Source: a bacterium | Lineage (GTDB): Bacteria > Pseudomonadota > Gammaproteobacteria > Burkholderiales > Burkholderiaceae_C | DNA length: 64,000 nucleotides | Assembly: GCA_030824555.1 (NCBI GenBank) | Contig: JAVBXK010000046.1 | Location: 28,724-92,723, forward strand | Direction of reading: 5' to 3' | Part shown: one piece after another, positions 17,274 through 28,415 of the stretch | How positions within the stretch are numbered: the stretch's first letter is position 1 | Layout of the letters: each line of letters starts with the position of its first letter | Translations under genes and position numbers: made by a program | The notes under the pieces: generated by a model | The model's input: the letters and a program-made list of their open reading frames with translations, nothing else | Databases searched by the model: none | What the model was told of the DNA's origin: nothing

Positions 17274-18053
17274 ATGGATCTGGGCATTCAACGGCGCAAA
17301 GCGCTGGTATGTGCATCGTCGCAAGGGCTGGGCTATGCCTGCGCCCTTGCCTTGGCGCAAGAGGGCTGCGAGGTGTTCATCAACGGGCGGGATCTGCACA
17401 GGCTCCGCCTGGCTGCCGATACCCTGCAGCGCGATACCGGTGCGCAGGTGACCCCTGTTCAGGCCGACATTGCCACCGATGCAGGGCGCTTGGCCCTGCT
17501 GCGCGCGTGCCCCGAGCCCGATATTCTGGTGAACAACAACGCCGGGCCTCCACCGGGAAAGCTGGCCGACTGGGACCACGCCGCATGGATGGGTGCACTT
17601 GAAAGCAATCTGCTCGCGGCAGTCTTTCTGATTCAAGCTGTTTTGCCCGGGATGCGAGAGCGCCGGTTTGGCCGGATAGTCAACATCACCTCCGCCATGG
17701 TCAAGTCGCCCCACCCGGCCATGGGCTTGTCCACCGCTGCCCGTGCAGGGCTGACGGCAGTGTCCAAAGCCCTGTCAAGGGAGGCCATTGTCGACAACGT
17801 GACCCTCAACAACCTGTTACCTGAGCGTTTTGACACGCCACGGCAGGCATTCATGGTGCAACGGCTCATGGCCGAGCAAGGCATATCCCATGACGAGGCC
17901 CGTCGCCAGATTGCGGACACCCTGCCTGCCAAGCGGTTTGGTGACCCAGCCGAATTCGGCGCAGCTTGCGCCTACCTTTGCGGTGCCCAGTCCGGCTTCA
18001 TGACCGGGCAAAACCTGCAGCTGGACGGCGGGGCATATGGGGGGCTGGTGTAA
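17274..18053 (+). CDS. SDR family oxidoreductase lacking the usual Tyr-x-x-x-Lys
   Basis: 259 residues. The fold is clear: ASSQGLGYACALALAQEG (cofactor loop), ADIATDAG, ILVNNNAGPPPG, a Ser at INITSAMV and a C-terminal FMTGQNLQLDGGAYGG. At the position of the catalytic Tyr-x-x-x-Lys the protein reads LSTAARAGLTA, so both key residues are missing. Similar FabG-like SDRs with Ser/Asn-Ala-Ala-Arg there are common in Burkholderiales, from memory. It ends the rightward arm, 45 bases after the dehydrogenase. It could use other residues, act on an unusual substrate, or be a non-catalytic partner. Confidence 0.88.
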   Translation: MDLGIQRRKALVCASSQGLGYACALALAQEGCEVFINGRDLHRLRLAADTLQRDTGAQVTPVQADIATDAGRLALLRACPEPDILVNNNAGPPPGKLADWDHAAWMGALESNLLAAVFLIQAVLPGMRERRFGRIVNITSAMVKSPHPAMGLSTAARAGLTAVSKALSREAIVDNVTLNNLLPERFDTPRQAFMVQRLMAEQGISHDEARRQIADTLPAKRFGDPAEFGAACAYLCGAQSGFMTGQNLQLDGGAYGGLV

Positions 18054-18084
18054 GCGCGCTTGGCGTCGCAACGCAGCGCGCGCT

Positions 18085-19632
18085 TCAAGGGTTGGCACAC
18101 CTTGCCAAGTTGCTGGCTCGCGCTAGCCTGACGCTTCCCAGGTTTGGTGTTTTCGCTACCGGGTTGCGCGTTGCCGTGGCCTGCCCGCACGGTGACCACG
18201 CACCGGGCACCGGGTGAGGTGTGCCTGCCAGGTCCATCTGGGCGGTCAGGGTGTCCCAGTTCAGCAGGCCGTTTTTGTCGAGCGTCAGACGCAGCAGCCA
18301 GCCGGTTTGGCCGCCGGGCACGTTTTCGAAGCTGTCGAACACGAAGTTGCCCAGGCTGTAGACGATGAGCTTGCCTTTGTAGGTGTCCACGCCCTGTGTG
18401 ACGTGCGGGTGGCCGCCCACCACCAGGTCGGCACCGGCATCGATCATCAGGCGGGCCAGCTGGCGTTGCCTGTCGGTGGGCTGGCGCTCGCGCTCCCAAC
18501 CCCAGTGCATGAACGGGATGATCACGTCGGCCCCGGCGCGCCGGGCAGCTTGGATGTCGGCCACCACGCGGTCGTCTTCGCTCCAGGCCACGCCTGGCCA
18601 GTCGGGGCCTGCCTCGAACGAGCGCGGTTTGAACTCGTTGTAGGCCAGTACGGCAATGGCCAGGCCGTTTTGCCTGATCCACAGCGGTTTGTGGGCTTCG
18701 GTCAGGTTGCGTCCACCCCCCACCTGCGCAATGCCTGCGGTGGACAGGTGCTGCAGGGTTTCCAGGAAGGCTTCCTGGCCATAGTCACCCGAATGGTTGT
18801 TGGCCACCGACAGGGCATTGAACCGGCCCTTCAACACCCGCATGACCTGCGGGTCGGCCCTGAAGCTGAATATTTTGCTTTCCAGCGGCTTGCCCACGGT
18901 GGCCACAGGCAGCTCCAGATTGCCCAAGGTGTGGTCGCCGCTGTGCAGTGCGGCGTCGAACAGGGCCAGTGGGTCACCGCCGTTGGCAATGGTCTGGCCC
19001 GGCCCGTCGGCCAGCATCACATCGCCCACCATCACCAGGCGCACAACGCCGGGCTGTGCGGGTTGGCTGGCCGTGTCGCGGTAGGCCGACGTGGCCTTGG
19101 GCAACCGGTCGTCAGGGGTTTCGCGGGTTACCCGGGGCGCAATGGGGGCAGAAATGGGGGCGGCGGTTGGGGCTGCGGTTGAGGCGGCACCTTGGGCACG
19201 TGTGCGCTGACCGGCGCTGGTGCGTTCACACCAGTAGGTCAGCTCGCCGTCGCGCAAGGGTTCGTACACGCGCTGCACGCCGGTGAAGCCGCCGTGCCCG
19301 GTGCCTTGTCGCACTTGCCGTGGGCTGTGACTGGCTGCATGAATGGGGGCTGGCCCGCTCTCGTGGCTGGCGTACACGTACACCTTGAACGCAGGTTGCT
19401 GCGTTGCGGACAGGGTGTTGACCAGCCGCAGCAAAAAGTAAGAGCCCACCTCGACGCTGGCGGTGGCCAGCGGTGTGGTGGTGGGGGAGGCCCACAACAC
19501 GCGGTCTTCGCCGCCATAGTTCACATGGCATTGCACTGTTTTCGCCTGGGCGGGCAGCGTGGCCAGTCCCAGGCAGGCCAAGGCGCCAGCAGCGATGCGA
19601 GCGGGCCAATGAGCGGTGTGAGGTGTGTCCAT
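18085..19632 (-). CDS. CapA-family (poly-gamma-glutamate capsule type) metallophosphatase-fold protein
   Basis: 515 residues. An export signal ends near LPAQA. A region of about 180 residues follows, rich in Ala, Pro and Thr at its end. The CapA domain has VMVGDVMLADG, LSVANNHSGDYG, IPFMHWGWERE, VVGGHPHVTQG and VYSLGNFVFDS, the motifs that coordinate metals in calcineurin-like folds. CapA proteins are linked to polyglutamate or exopolysaccharide synthesis, but most bacterial members have no proven activity. It starts 22 bases after lspA and shares its direction, so it may be the last gene of the ribF operon. The extra N-terminal domain is not recognised. Confidence 0.88.
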   Translation of the reverse strand: MDTPHTAHWPARIAAGALACLGLATLPAQAKTVQCHVNYGGEDRVLWASPTTTPLATASVEVGSYFLLRLVNTLSATQQPAFKVYVYASHESGPAPIHAASHSPRQVRQGTGHGGFTGVQRVYEPLRDGELTYWCERTSAGQRTRAQGAASTAAPTAAPISAPIAPRVTRETPDDRLPKATSAYRDTASQPAQPGVVRLVMVGDVMLADGPGQTIANGGDPLALFDAALHSGDHTLGNLELPVATVGKPLESKIFSFRADPQVMRVLKGRFNALSVANNHSGDYGQEAFLETLQHLSTAGIAQVGGGRNLTEAHKPLWIRQNGLAIAVLAYNEFKPRSFEAGPDWPGVAWSEDDRVVADIQAARRAGADVIIPFMHWGWERERQPTDRQRQLARLMIDAGADLVVGGHPHVTQGVDTYKGKLIVYSLGNFVFDSFENVPGGQTGWLLRLTLDKNGLLNWDTLTAQMDLAGTPHPVPGAWSPCGQATATRNPVAKTPNLGSVRLARASNLARCANP

Positions 19633-19654
19633 GGCCCGGTCTCCGGAAAAAAGG

Positions 19655-20218
19655 TCAGCGCCCTTTGCGCACTCGCAGAATCTCGTCCAATATCAGACAC
19701 GCGGCTCCAAGCGTGATGGCGGCGTCGGCCACGTTGAATGCAGGGAAGTGCCCGCCCCTGAACAGGGGGCTGAGCCAGTTCCAGTGGAAGTCCAGGAAGT
19801 CGACCACATAGCCGTGCATCAGCCGGTCGGCCACGTTGCCCACCGCCCCGCCCAACAGGCTGCTGACGGCAAAGGCAAACAGCTTCTGGCCGGGATGGCT
19901 TTTCAGCATCCACAACATGAAACCCACCGCCACCACGCCGATGCCGGTGAAGAACCAGCGCTGCCAGCCCCCGGCGTCGGCCAGGAACGAAAACGCGGCC
20001 CCCAGGTTGTGTACCCGCACCACGTTGAAAAACGACGTGATCGGCGTGCTGTCACCCAGCTGGTAGTAACCCAGGATCAGCGTTTTGGTGAACTGGTCCA
20101 GCACCAGCACGATGGCCGCCCACGCCAGCCACGGCAGGAGACTGGGGTTGCCACCTGACAGGACTGCGCCGCCAACCGGTTTGCCGCCACCGGGCGCTTT
20201 GCCTTTGCGCGTGGCCAT
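19655..20218 (-). CDS. lspA: Lipoprotein signal peptidase II
   Basis: 187 residues, slightly longer than E. coli LspA because of a glycine-rich N-terminal tail. Four hydrophobic segments are visible. The catalytic aspartates are Asp140 in [10 protein letters not shown] and Asp165 in [11 protein letters not shown]. The enzyme sits in the inner membrane and cleaves the signal peptide of diacylated prolipoproteins. Its ATG lies two bases after the ileS stop, the classical ileS-lspA coupling. Lipoproteins in this window that need it include those at 36046, 40695 and possibly others. Confidence 0.97.
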   Translation of the reverse strand: MATRKGKAPGGGKPVGGAVLSGGNPSLLPWLAWAAIVLVLDQFTKTLILGYYQLGDSTPITSFFNVVRVHNLGAAFSFLADAGGWQRWFFTGIGVVAVGFMLWMLKSHPGQKLFAFAVSSLLGGAVGNVADRLMHGYVVDFLDFHWNWLSPLFRGGHFPAFNVADAAITLGAACLILDEILRVRKGR

Positions 20219-20220
20219 GC

Positions 20221-23166
20221 TCAGGCCGCCGCGCGCTGTTCACCCGCACCGTGCAGGTTGCTGGTGCAGCGCCCGCACAGGCCAGGGTGGGCGGCGTCGT
20301 GGCCCACGTCGTCACGGTAGTGCCAGCAGCGTTCACATTTTTGGCTTTTTGAGGCTTCCACGCTTATCTGTATTGAGTTTCCAGCTATCAATTCAATGGC
20401 TGATGTGATGGTGACGAATTTCAGGTCATCCCCCAAGCTGGCCAGCAGTGCGTGGTCTTCGCTGGGCACAGTCAGCGTCACGTTGGCCTGCAGCGACGAG
20501 CCCACCGCGCCCGTGGTGCGCACGGCCTCGATTTCCTTGTTCACCAGATCGCGGATCTCGCGGATGCGTTGCCACTTGGTCAGCAGCGCCACCGATGCGG
20601 CGTTGGGCGCGCCATCGGCATTCACCACGCTGGCGGGCCAGGCGGTGTAGGTTTCCATGAAGATGGATTCGCTGTGCGGTTGCTCAGGCTGCCCCATGAA
20701 GCCCCAGGCCTCTTCGGCGGTGAAGCTCAGGAACGGGGCCATCCAGCGCACAAATGCCTGGGTGATCTGGTACAGCGCAGTCTGCGCACTGCGGCGCGCG
20801 ATGGATTTGGGCGCTGTGGTGTACAGCCGGTCCTTCAGCACGTCGAGGTAGAAGCCACCCAGGTCTTCGCTGCAATACAGCTGCAGCTTGGCCACCACGG
20901 GGTGGAACTCGTACTGTTCGTAGTGCGCCAGCACCTCGGCCTGGAACTGGGCGGCACGCGCCAGCGCGTAGCGGTCGATTTCCAGCAGGTCGGCATCGGC
21001 CACGGTGTCGGTGGCGGGGTTGAAGTCGGAAATGTTGGCCAGCAAAAAGCGCAGCGTGTTGCGGATGCGGCGGTAGGCGTCCACCACGCGGGCCAGGATC
21101 TTGTCGTCGATGCCCAAGTCGCCCGAGTAGTCGGTGGAGGCGCACCACAGGCGGATGATTTCCGCGCCCATCTTGCTGCTGATGGTTTGCGGGGCCACCA
21201 CGTTGCCCAGGCTTTTGCTCATTTTCAGGCCCTTGCCGTCCACGGTGAAGCCGTGGGTCAGCAGGCCCTTGTAAGGAGCACGTCCATACATGGCGCAGGC
21301 GGTCAGCAGCGAGCTGTGGAACCAGCCGCGGTGCTGGTCGTGGCCCTCCAGGTACAGGTCGGCCTCGCAGCCATCGCTGTGGGCGTGCAGCAGGTGGCCG
21401 TCGGCATCGCGCTGGCCGTGGCTGCCTTTCAGCACCGTGGTGTGGGTGGTGCCCGAGTCGAACCACACCTCCAGGATGTCGGTGCTTTTTGTATAGCTGG
21501 CGGGGTCTGCCCCATCAGCGATGCGGGTCAAAATGTCTGCAACAGACAGCTTGCTCCACGCTTCGATCCCGCCCTGTTCCACCACGCTGGCGGCCAGGTC
21601 GACGATTTCGGGCGTGCGCGGGTGCGGCTCGGCCGTGTCCACGTGCAGCAAAAAGGGCAGGGGCACACCCCAGCTGCGCTGGCGGCTGATGCACCAGTCG
21701 GGCCGGTTGGCGATCATGTCGCGCAGGCGGCCTTTGCCGTTTTCAGGGAAAAAGCCCGTGTCTTCGATGGCGGACAGCGCGATCTGGCGCAGGGTTTGCG
21801 GCGCCTTGTCGGTGGTGAATATGCCGTCGCCTTCGTCCATGCGCACAAACCACTGGGCGGCAGCGCGGTAGATGACAGGGGTTTTGTGCCGCCAGCAGTG
21901 CGGGTAACTGTGGGTAATGATCTCGGTAGCCATCAGGCGTCCGTTGTCGCGCAGCGTGTCGATGATGACGGGGCAGGCTTTCCAGATGTTCATGCCACCG
22001 AACAGCGGCAGTTCTGCCTCGTACTGGCCGTTGCCTTGCACGGGGTTCAGGATGTCGTCGTAGGCAAAACCGTTGGCCACGCAGCTGTTGAAGTCGTCCA
22101 CACCGTAGGCGGGCGACGAATGCACGATACCGGTGCCGTCGTCAGCGGTGGCGTAGTCTGCCAGGAACACGGGTGACAGGCGGTTGAAGCCTTCGTGCAC
22201 ATGCGCCAGCGGGTGGCGGAAGTTGATTTTCTCCAGCTTGGCACCCTTGGCATGGGCAACGATGGTGCCTGCCAGCGCCTGGCCGTCTTCGCCAAATCGT
22301 GCCAGGCACTTTTCCACCAGCGTTTCAGCCAGGATCAGCAGTCCCTTGGGCGTGTCCACCAGCGCGTAGATCAGCTCGGGGTTCAGGTTGAGCGCCTGGT
22401 TGGCGGGAATGGTCCAGGCAGTGGTGGTCCAGATGACCACAAAGGCTTCTTTGGTCAAGCCGTGCAGGCCGAAGGCGGCGGCCAGCTTGTCGGGCTCGGC
22501 GCAGGGGAAAGCCACGTCGAGCGTCTGGCTCTTTTTGTCCTGGTATTCGATTTCGAATTCGGCGAGCGATGACCCACAGTCAAAACACCAGTACACAGGC
22601 TTCAGGCCCCGGTACACAAAGCCGCGCTCCATCACGCGCTTGAAGGCGCGGATTTCGTTGGCCTCGGTGGCGAAATCCATGGTGCGGTAGGGGCGGTCCC
22701 ACTGGCCCAGCACGCCCAGGCGTTTGAAGTCGGCCATTTGTTGCGCAATCTGCTCGGTGGCAAAGGCGCGGGCCTTGGCCTGCATGTCGTCACGGCTCAG
22801 GTTGCGGCCGTGCAGTTTTTCAATGGCGTTTTCAATCGGCAGACCGTGGCAGTCCCAGCCGGGGATGTACTGTGCGTCCATGCCCTTGAGTTGGCGGGCC
22901 TTGACGATCATGTCTTTCAGCACCTTGTTCACCGCATGGCCAATGTGGATCTGGCCATTGGCGTAGGGCGGGCCGTCGTGCAGGATGAACTTGGGTGCAC
23001 CCTTGCGCGCTTCGCGCAGCTTGGCATACAGGCCGTTGTCTTCCCAGGCCTTCACCCAGCCCGGTTCGCGTTTGGGCAGGTCGCCACGCATGGGGAAGGG
23101 TGTGTCAGGCAGGTTCAGCGTGGCACGGTAGTCGGCTTTGGCAGCGGTTTGGGTGGATTCGGACAT
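20221..23166 (-). CDS. ileS: Isoleucyl-tRNA synthetase
   Basis: 981 residues. The class I signature HIGH is at 74-77 (GQIHIGH), KMSKS is in LKMSKSLGN, and a C-terminal zinc ribbon starts [10 protein letters not shown] and continues GLCGRC. It charges tRNA-Ile and edits valine. The start is the ATG of [10 protein letters not shown]; the frame is open for 81 more codons upstream but that part is low-complexity proline-rich and unlike IleS. It lies between ribF and lspA. Just before the zinc ribbon the sequence [19 protein letters not shown] is encoded by one of the repeat elements described at 20343-20392. Confidence 0.97.
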   Translation of the reverse strand: MSESTQTAAKADYRATLNLPDTPFPMRGDLPKREPGWVKAWEDNGLYAKLREARKGAPKFILHDGPPYANGQIHIGHAVNKVLKDMIVKARQLKGMDAQYIPGWDCHGLPIENAIEKLHGRNLSRDDMQAKARAFATEQIAQQMADFKRLGVLGQWDRPYRTMDFATEANEIRAFKRVMERGFVYRGLKPVYWCFDCGSSLAEFEIEYQDKKSQTLDVAFPCAEPDKLAAAFGLHGLTKEAFVVIWTTTAWTIPANQALNLNPELIYALVDTPKGLLILAETLVEKCLARFGEDGQALAGTIVAHAKGAKLEKINFRHPLAHVHEGFNRLSPVFLADYATADDGTGIVHSSPAYGVDDFNSCVANGFAYDDILNPVQGNGQYEAELPLFGGMNIWKACPVIIDTLRDNGRLMATEIITHSYPHCWRHKTPVIYRAAAQWFVRMDEGDGIFTTDKAPQTLRQIALSAIEDTGFFPENGKGRLRDMIANRPDWCISRQRSWGVPLPFLLHVDTAEPHPRTPEIVDLAASVVEQGGIEAWSKLSVADILTRIADGADPASYTKSTDILEVWFDSGTTHTTVLKGSHGQRDADGHLLHAHSDGCEADLYLEGHDQHRGWFHSSLLTACAMYGRAPYKGLLTHGFTVDGKGLKMSKSLGNVVAPQTISSKMGAEIIRLWCASTDYSGDLGIDDKILARVVDAYRRIRNTLRFLLANISDFNPATDTVADADLLEIDRYALARAAQFQAEVLAHYEQYEFHPVVAKLQLYCSEDLGGFYLDVLKDRLYTTAPKSIARRSAQTALYQITQAFVRWMAPFLSFTAEEAWGFMGQPEQPHSESIFMETYTAWPASVVNADGAPNAASVALLTKWQRIREIRDLVNKEIEAVRTTGAVGSSLQANVTLTVPSEDHALLASLGDDLKFVTITSAIELIAGNSIQISVEASKSQKCERCWHYRDDVGHDAAHPGLCGRCTSNLHGAGEQRAAA
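20343..20392 (-). repeat. In-frame GCGC-N20-GCTAT repeat, copy in ileS
   Basis: The + strand reads GAGGCTTCCACGC, 20 bases, GCTATCAA. The second core is exact and the first core is ACGC instead of GCGC, with the same spacing as four other copies in the window. It lies in the linker before the C-terminal zinc ribbon of IleS and keeps the frame. Confidence 0.65.
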
Positions 23167-23326
23167 GGTGTGGAAGTGGAACGCAGCGTTGACGGGCTCG
23201 GCCCGGCCAGATGGCGCGGGTGTGAAATGGGGTGGCGGTGGGGGTGGGGCCGTTGGCACCGAACCGGGCCGAAACGGCGCGCGGTACGGGGCGTGCGGCA
23301 GGGGCAGTTGCCCCAACATGCCAGCT

Positions 23327-24418
23327 CTAAATTCGGTCGCGCGTGGTCTGGCGACGGGTTTGGGTGTGGGTTTGCGTGGAGGCGAACGCGCCCGATGCAA
23401 AGTAGGCACGCGCGTCTGCGCAGTCCTTGGCGATGCCCGTTGTCAGGGCGTCGAGACTGGCGTACTTCAGTTCGTCATGCAGTTTGTGCAGCAGTTCCAC
23501 GCGGATGATTTTACCGTAGGCCTCCCGGTGGCCGTTGACCAGGGGCAGGCTGGCCGTCACCTCGGCGGGCCAGTCGAGGCAATGCGTCTCCAGCAGCACC
23601 CGTCCGCCGTTCGCGTCGCCAGGGTCAAGCGAGGGCCGCACCCCCAGGTTGGCCACGCCTGACAGCGCCGGTGCCTGCGGGTCAGGGTGCAGGCCATGCA
23701 CTTTCACGGCAAAAATACCGCTGGCAGCGGGCTTCCAGTGGGCAAACCGCAGGTTCAGGGTTCTGAACCCGTCACCCACACCCGGTGCGCTGGCACCCAG
23801 CTCGCGGCCCAGCTTGCGCCCGTGCACCACGTGGCCGGAGATGCTGTAGGGCCTGCCCAGCAGCGCCGCCACGTCGGCCATGCGGCTGTCTGCCAGCGCT
23901 TCGCGCACCGCCGAGCTGGACACGCGCAGGCCATGCACCTCGTAAGACTGCATGCGCGCCACATCGAAACCTTGTGCCTCGCCAGCGGCATCGAGCATGG
24001 CGTAGTCGCCCAGTCGGCCTTTGCCAAAGCGGAAGTCGTCGCCCACCAGCACGTAGCGCGCCTCCAGTCCGGCCAGCAGGGTGTCGGCAATGAAGGCCTC
24101 GGCTGGCTGGCTGGCCAGGTGTGCGTTGAAGGGCAGCACCACGCATTCGTCTACGCCACAGCGTTCCAACTCTTTGAGCTTGTCGCGCAGCGTGGCAATG
24201 CGGGCCGGGGCCAGCTCGGGTTTGTGGTGCACGGCGGCAAAATAGTCGCGCGGGTGCGGCTCGAACGTCATGACGCAACTGGGCACGCCACGGTGACGGG
24301 CTTCGTTGTTCAGCAACGCCAGCATGGCCTGGTGGCCACGGTGCACGCCGTCAAAATTGCCGATGGTGAGTGCGCGACCGCCGGGGGGCAGGCGGTGCAA
24401 GCCTCTGTAGATTTTCAT
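23327..24418 (-). CDS. ribF: Bifunctional riboflavin kinase / FAD synthetase
   Basis: 363 residues. The N-terminal adenylyltransferase domain shows [15 protein letters not shown] (HxGH-type motif), [16 protein letters not shown] and SSSAVREAL. The C-terminal kinase domain shows [16 protein letters not shown] and [10 protein letters not shown]. It makes FMN and FAD from riboflavin. The chosen ATG gives [10 protein letters not shown], usual for the family; 174 upstream codons in frame are unlike RibF. The last 18 residues are a Thr/Gln/Arg-rich tail beyond the normal end. It is the first gene of ribF-ileS-lspA, with a 160-base gap before ileS. Confidence 0.95.
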   Translation of the reverse strand: MKIYRGLHRLPPGGRALTIGNFDGVHRGHQAMLALLNNEARHRGVPSCVMTFEPHPRDYFAAVHHKPELAPARIATLRDKLKELERCGVDECVVLPFNAHLASQPAEAFIADTLLAGLEARYVLVGDDFRFGKGRLGDYAMLDAAGEAQGFDVARMQSYEVHGLRVSSSAVREALADSRMADVAALLGRPYSISGHVVHGRKLGRELGASAPGVGDGFRTLNLRFAHWKPAASGIFAVKVHGLHPDPQAPALSGVANLGVRPSLDPGDANGGRVLLETHCLDWPAEVTASLPLVNGHREAYGKIIRVELLHKLHDELKYASLDALTTGIAKDCADARAYFASGAFASTQTHTQTRRQTTRDRI

Positions 24419-24680
24419 GTGAACACGGGTGATGGGGCGGGCTGCGGATGCGTGACCTCTCGTCACTCTATATTGACACACTGGCTCGGCCGGGCAGCAG
24501 GGGTTTGCACCTGTCCGGATGTGCTGCAACCGTCGACACGGCGAACACCCGCCTGCACAGGAAAACTCCCTGGGCCCAGCCTGGGTTGCCAGGCATCGCC
24601 GAAAGCTTGTGTGGTGCAAAATGGAAAGCAACGGAGCTGGCGACTGACAGCCTGCCCCCAGCCCGACGATCAGCCTGTTT

Positions 24681-26876
<2,196 letters not shown>

Positions 26877-26923
26877 GTCCCGCCCCAGCATGCACGCTGG
26901 GGCGCTTGGGGGTGATCATGAGC

Positions 26924-27153
26924 CAGCGCCGGGCCGTCCCAAGCTGGCGAAGGCCCCCTCGGGGGGCAGCGACTGAAAGGAGTGAGGGGGCTTGGGTCAT
27001 CCAGCGCCGGGCCGTCCCAAGCTGGCGAAGGCCCCCTCGGGGGGCAGCGACTGAAAGGAGTGTGGGGGCTTGGGTCATCCAGCGCCGGGCCGTCCCAAGC
27101 TGGCGAAGGCCCCCTCGGGGGCAGCGACTGAAAGGAGTGTGGGGGCTTGGGTC
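26924..27153. repeat. Triple tandem repeat, 78-bp unit
   Basis: Three copies start at 26924, 27002 and 27080 with a period of exactly 78 bases. The first two differ at one position (GTGAGGGGG versus GTGTGGGGG); the third lacks one G and is cut after about 73 bases. Each unit contains GGCCCCCTCGGGGGGC, a G+C-only hairpin, then CAGCGACTGAAAGGAGTG. It fills the space between the histidine kinase and the convergent acyl-CoA dehydrogenase, so it may act as a bidirectional terminator. Open frames across it on both strands are by-products of the repeat. Confidence 0.95.
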
Positions 27154-27155
27154 GC

Positions 27156-28280
27156 TCACGCGAAGACGCCCGCCGTTTCCTGCATGCCTTCGCTGACCTT
27201 GCCCAGGTGGTGCAAGGTGTCGCCAAAGGTCATTTCCATTTGCGTGAGCGTCTTGAAGCAATGGCTGCCGATGTACTCGTCGGTCACGCCGATGCCACCG
27301 TGCAGCTGCACCGACTGCTGGCCCACGAAGCGCATGGACTGCCCCAGTTGCACCTTGGCGCGCGAGACGGCCATGCTGCGTTCCGCATCTGGCGCATTGA
27401 GCTTGAGCGTGGCGTAGTAACTCATGCTGCGGGCCAGCTCGACCTGCATCTTCACATCGGCCAGGCGGTGGCGCAGCGCTTGAAAACTGGCAATGGCCAC
27501 GCCGAACTGCTTGCGGGTGTTCAGGTACTCGGCCGTCAGGGCCAGGGTTTTGTCCATCACACCCACGGCTTGGGCGCACAGGGCTGCGGTGCCCACGTCG
27601 TTCGCCTGCTGCAGGGCACGCAGACCATCTCGCGTCAGCAGCGTGGCGGGCGTGTTGGCCAAGGTGACGTTGGCGGCACGGCTGCCGTCCTGACACAGGT
27701 GCCCAGTGGTGGTGGCACTGGCTGCACCGCGCGCCACCAGGAACAGCGCCATTTCGGGGCCGCTCTCGCCGTCCAGCATGGCGGGCACGATCCAGGCATC
27801 GGCCTGGTCACCTGCGGGAACCATGTTTTTGATAGCTGTTACCACATATGAATCATGCGCTGAAGCCGATTTTGATGTGCATTTTTCAAATGCGTAGCGT
27901 GCGCCACGTTCCTGTTGGGCCAGCACCACCAGTACATCGCCCGATGCGATGCGAGGCAGCCACTGTGCCTGCACGTCTGCGGGGGCGTGGGTCAGTGCCA
28001 CGGTGGCCATCAGGCTTTGAGCCAGCGGCTCCAGCACCAGGCCACGGCCCAGCTCTTCCATGGCCACCATGGCATCCACAAAGCCCAGGCCCATGCCGTC
28101 GTGCGCTTCGGGCACCAGCAGTGCAGTCAGGCCCAGCTCGGCCAGTTCACTATAGGCGGTGCGGTCGAAGCCACCGGCTGCGGTGATGGCGCGGCGGCGC
28201 TCGAAGGTGTAGCCCTTGTCCACCCAGCGGGTGACGGCATCGCGCAGCTGTTGCTGGTCGTCGGAAAAATCAAAGTCCAT
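27156..28280 (-). CDS. Acyl-CoA dehydrogenase, smaller paired subunit
   Basis: 374 residues starting MDFDFSDDQQQLRDAVTRW and containing NTRKQFGVAIASFQALRHR and QLHGGIGVTDEYI. It is the small partner of the dehydrogenase encoded upstream at 28416-29630. The middle of the protein holds the stretch FEKCTSKSASAHDSYVV, which corresponds to an inserted in-frame repeat (27826-27873) in the loop before MVPAGDQADA. It resembles the small subunit at 4690-5805 in size and blocks, so the window holds two paralogous pairs. Role: oxidation of an acyl-CoA, substrate unknown (PimD-like enzymes act on pimeloyl-CoA). Confidence 0.9.
   Translation of the reverse strand: MDFDFSDDQQQLRDAVTRWVDKGYTFERRRAITAAGGFDRTAYSELAELGLTALLVPEAHDGMGLGFVDAMVAMEELGRGLVLEPLAQSLMATVALTHAPADVQAQWLPRIASGDVLVVLAQQERGARYAFEKCTSKSASAHDSYVVTAIKNMVPAGDQADAWIVPAMLDGESGPEMALFLVARGAASATTTGHLCQDGSRAANVTLANTPATLLTRDGLRALQQANDVGTAALCAQAVGVMDKTLALTAEYLNTRKQFGVAIASFQALRHRLADVKMQVELARSMSYYATLKLNAPDAERSMAVSRAKVQLGQSMRFVGQQSVQLHGGIGVTDEYIGSHCFKTLTQMEMTFGDTLHHLGKVSEGMQETAGVFA
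27826..27873 (-). repeat. In-frame GCGC-N20-GCTAT repeat, copy in acyl-CoA dehydrogenase
   Basis: On the minus strand it reads CGGCTTCAGCGC, 20 bases, GCTATCAAAA. It lies inside the coding region without disturbing the frame, in a loop of the middle domain. ATAGC is at 27832-27836 and GCGC at 27857-27860 on the + strand. Confidence 0.65.
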
Positions 28281-28415
28281 GTGATGTACTCCTGTGGTCG
28301 GCTTGCTTTGGCATCTTGATGCCGTTCATGTCCAACGAAGTTCTGAGTGGAACCCCCGCTTGGAGGGGGCATGGGGGAGCAGTCGGGTCGCGCTTGGCGC
28401 GGACCCTGTGGGGTG

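Noticed and set aside
20452..22176. 574-codon open frame on the plus strand
   Set aside because: It is antisense to ileS and has low-complexity composition without family features.
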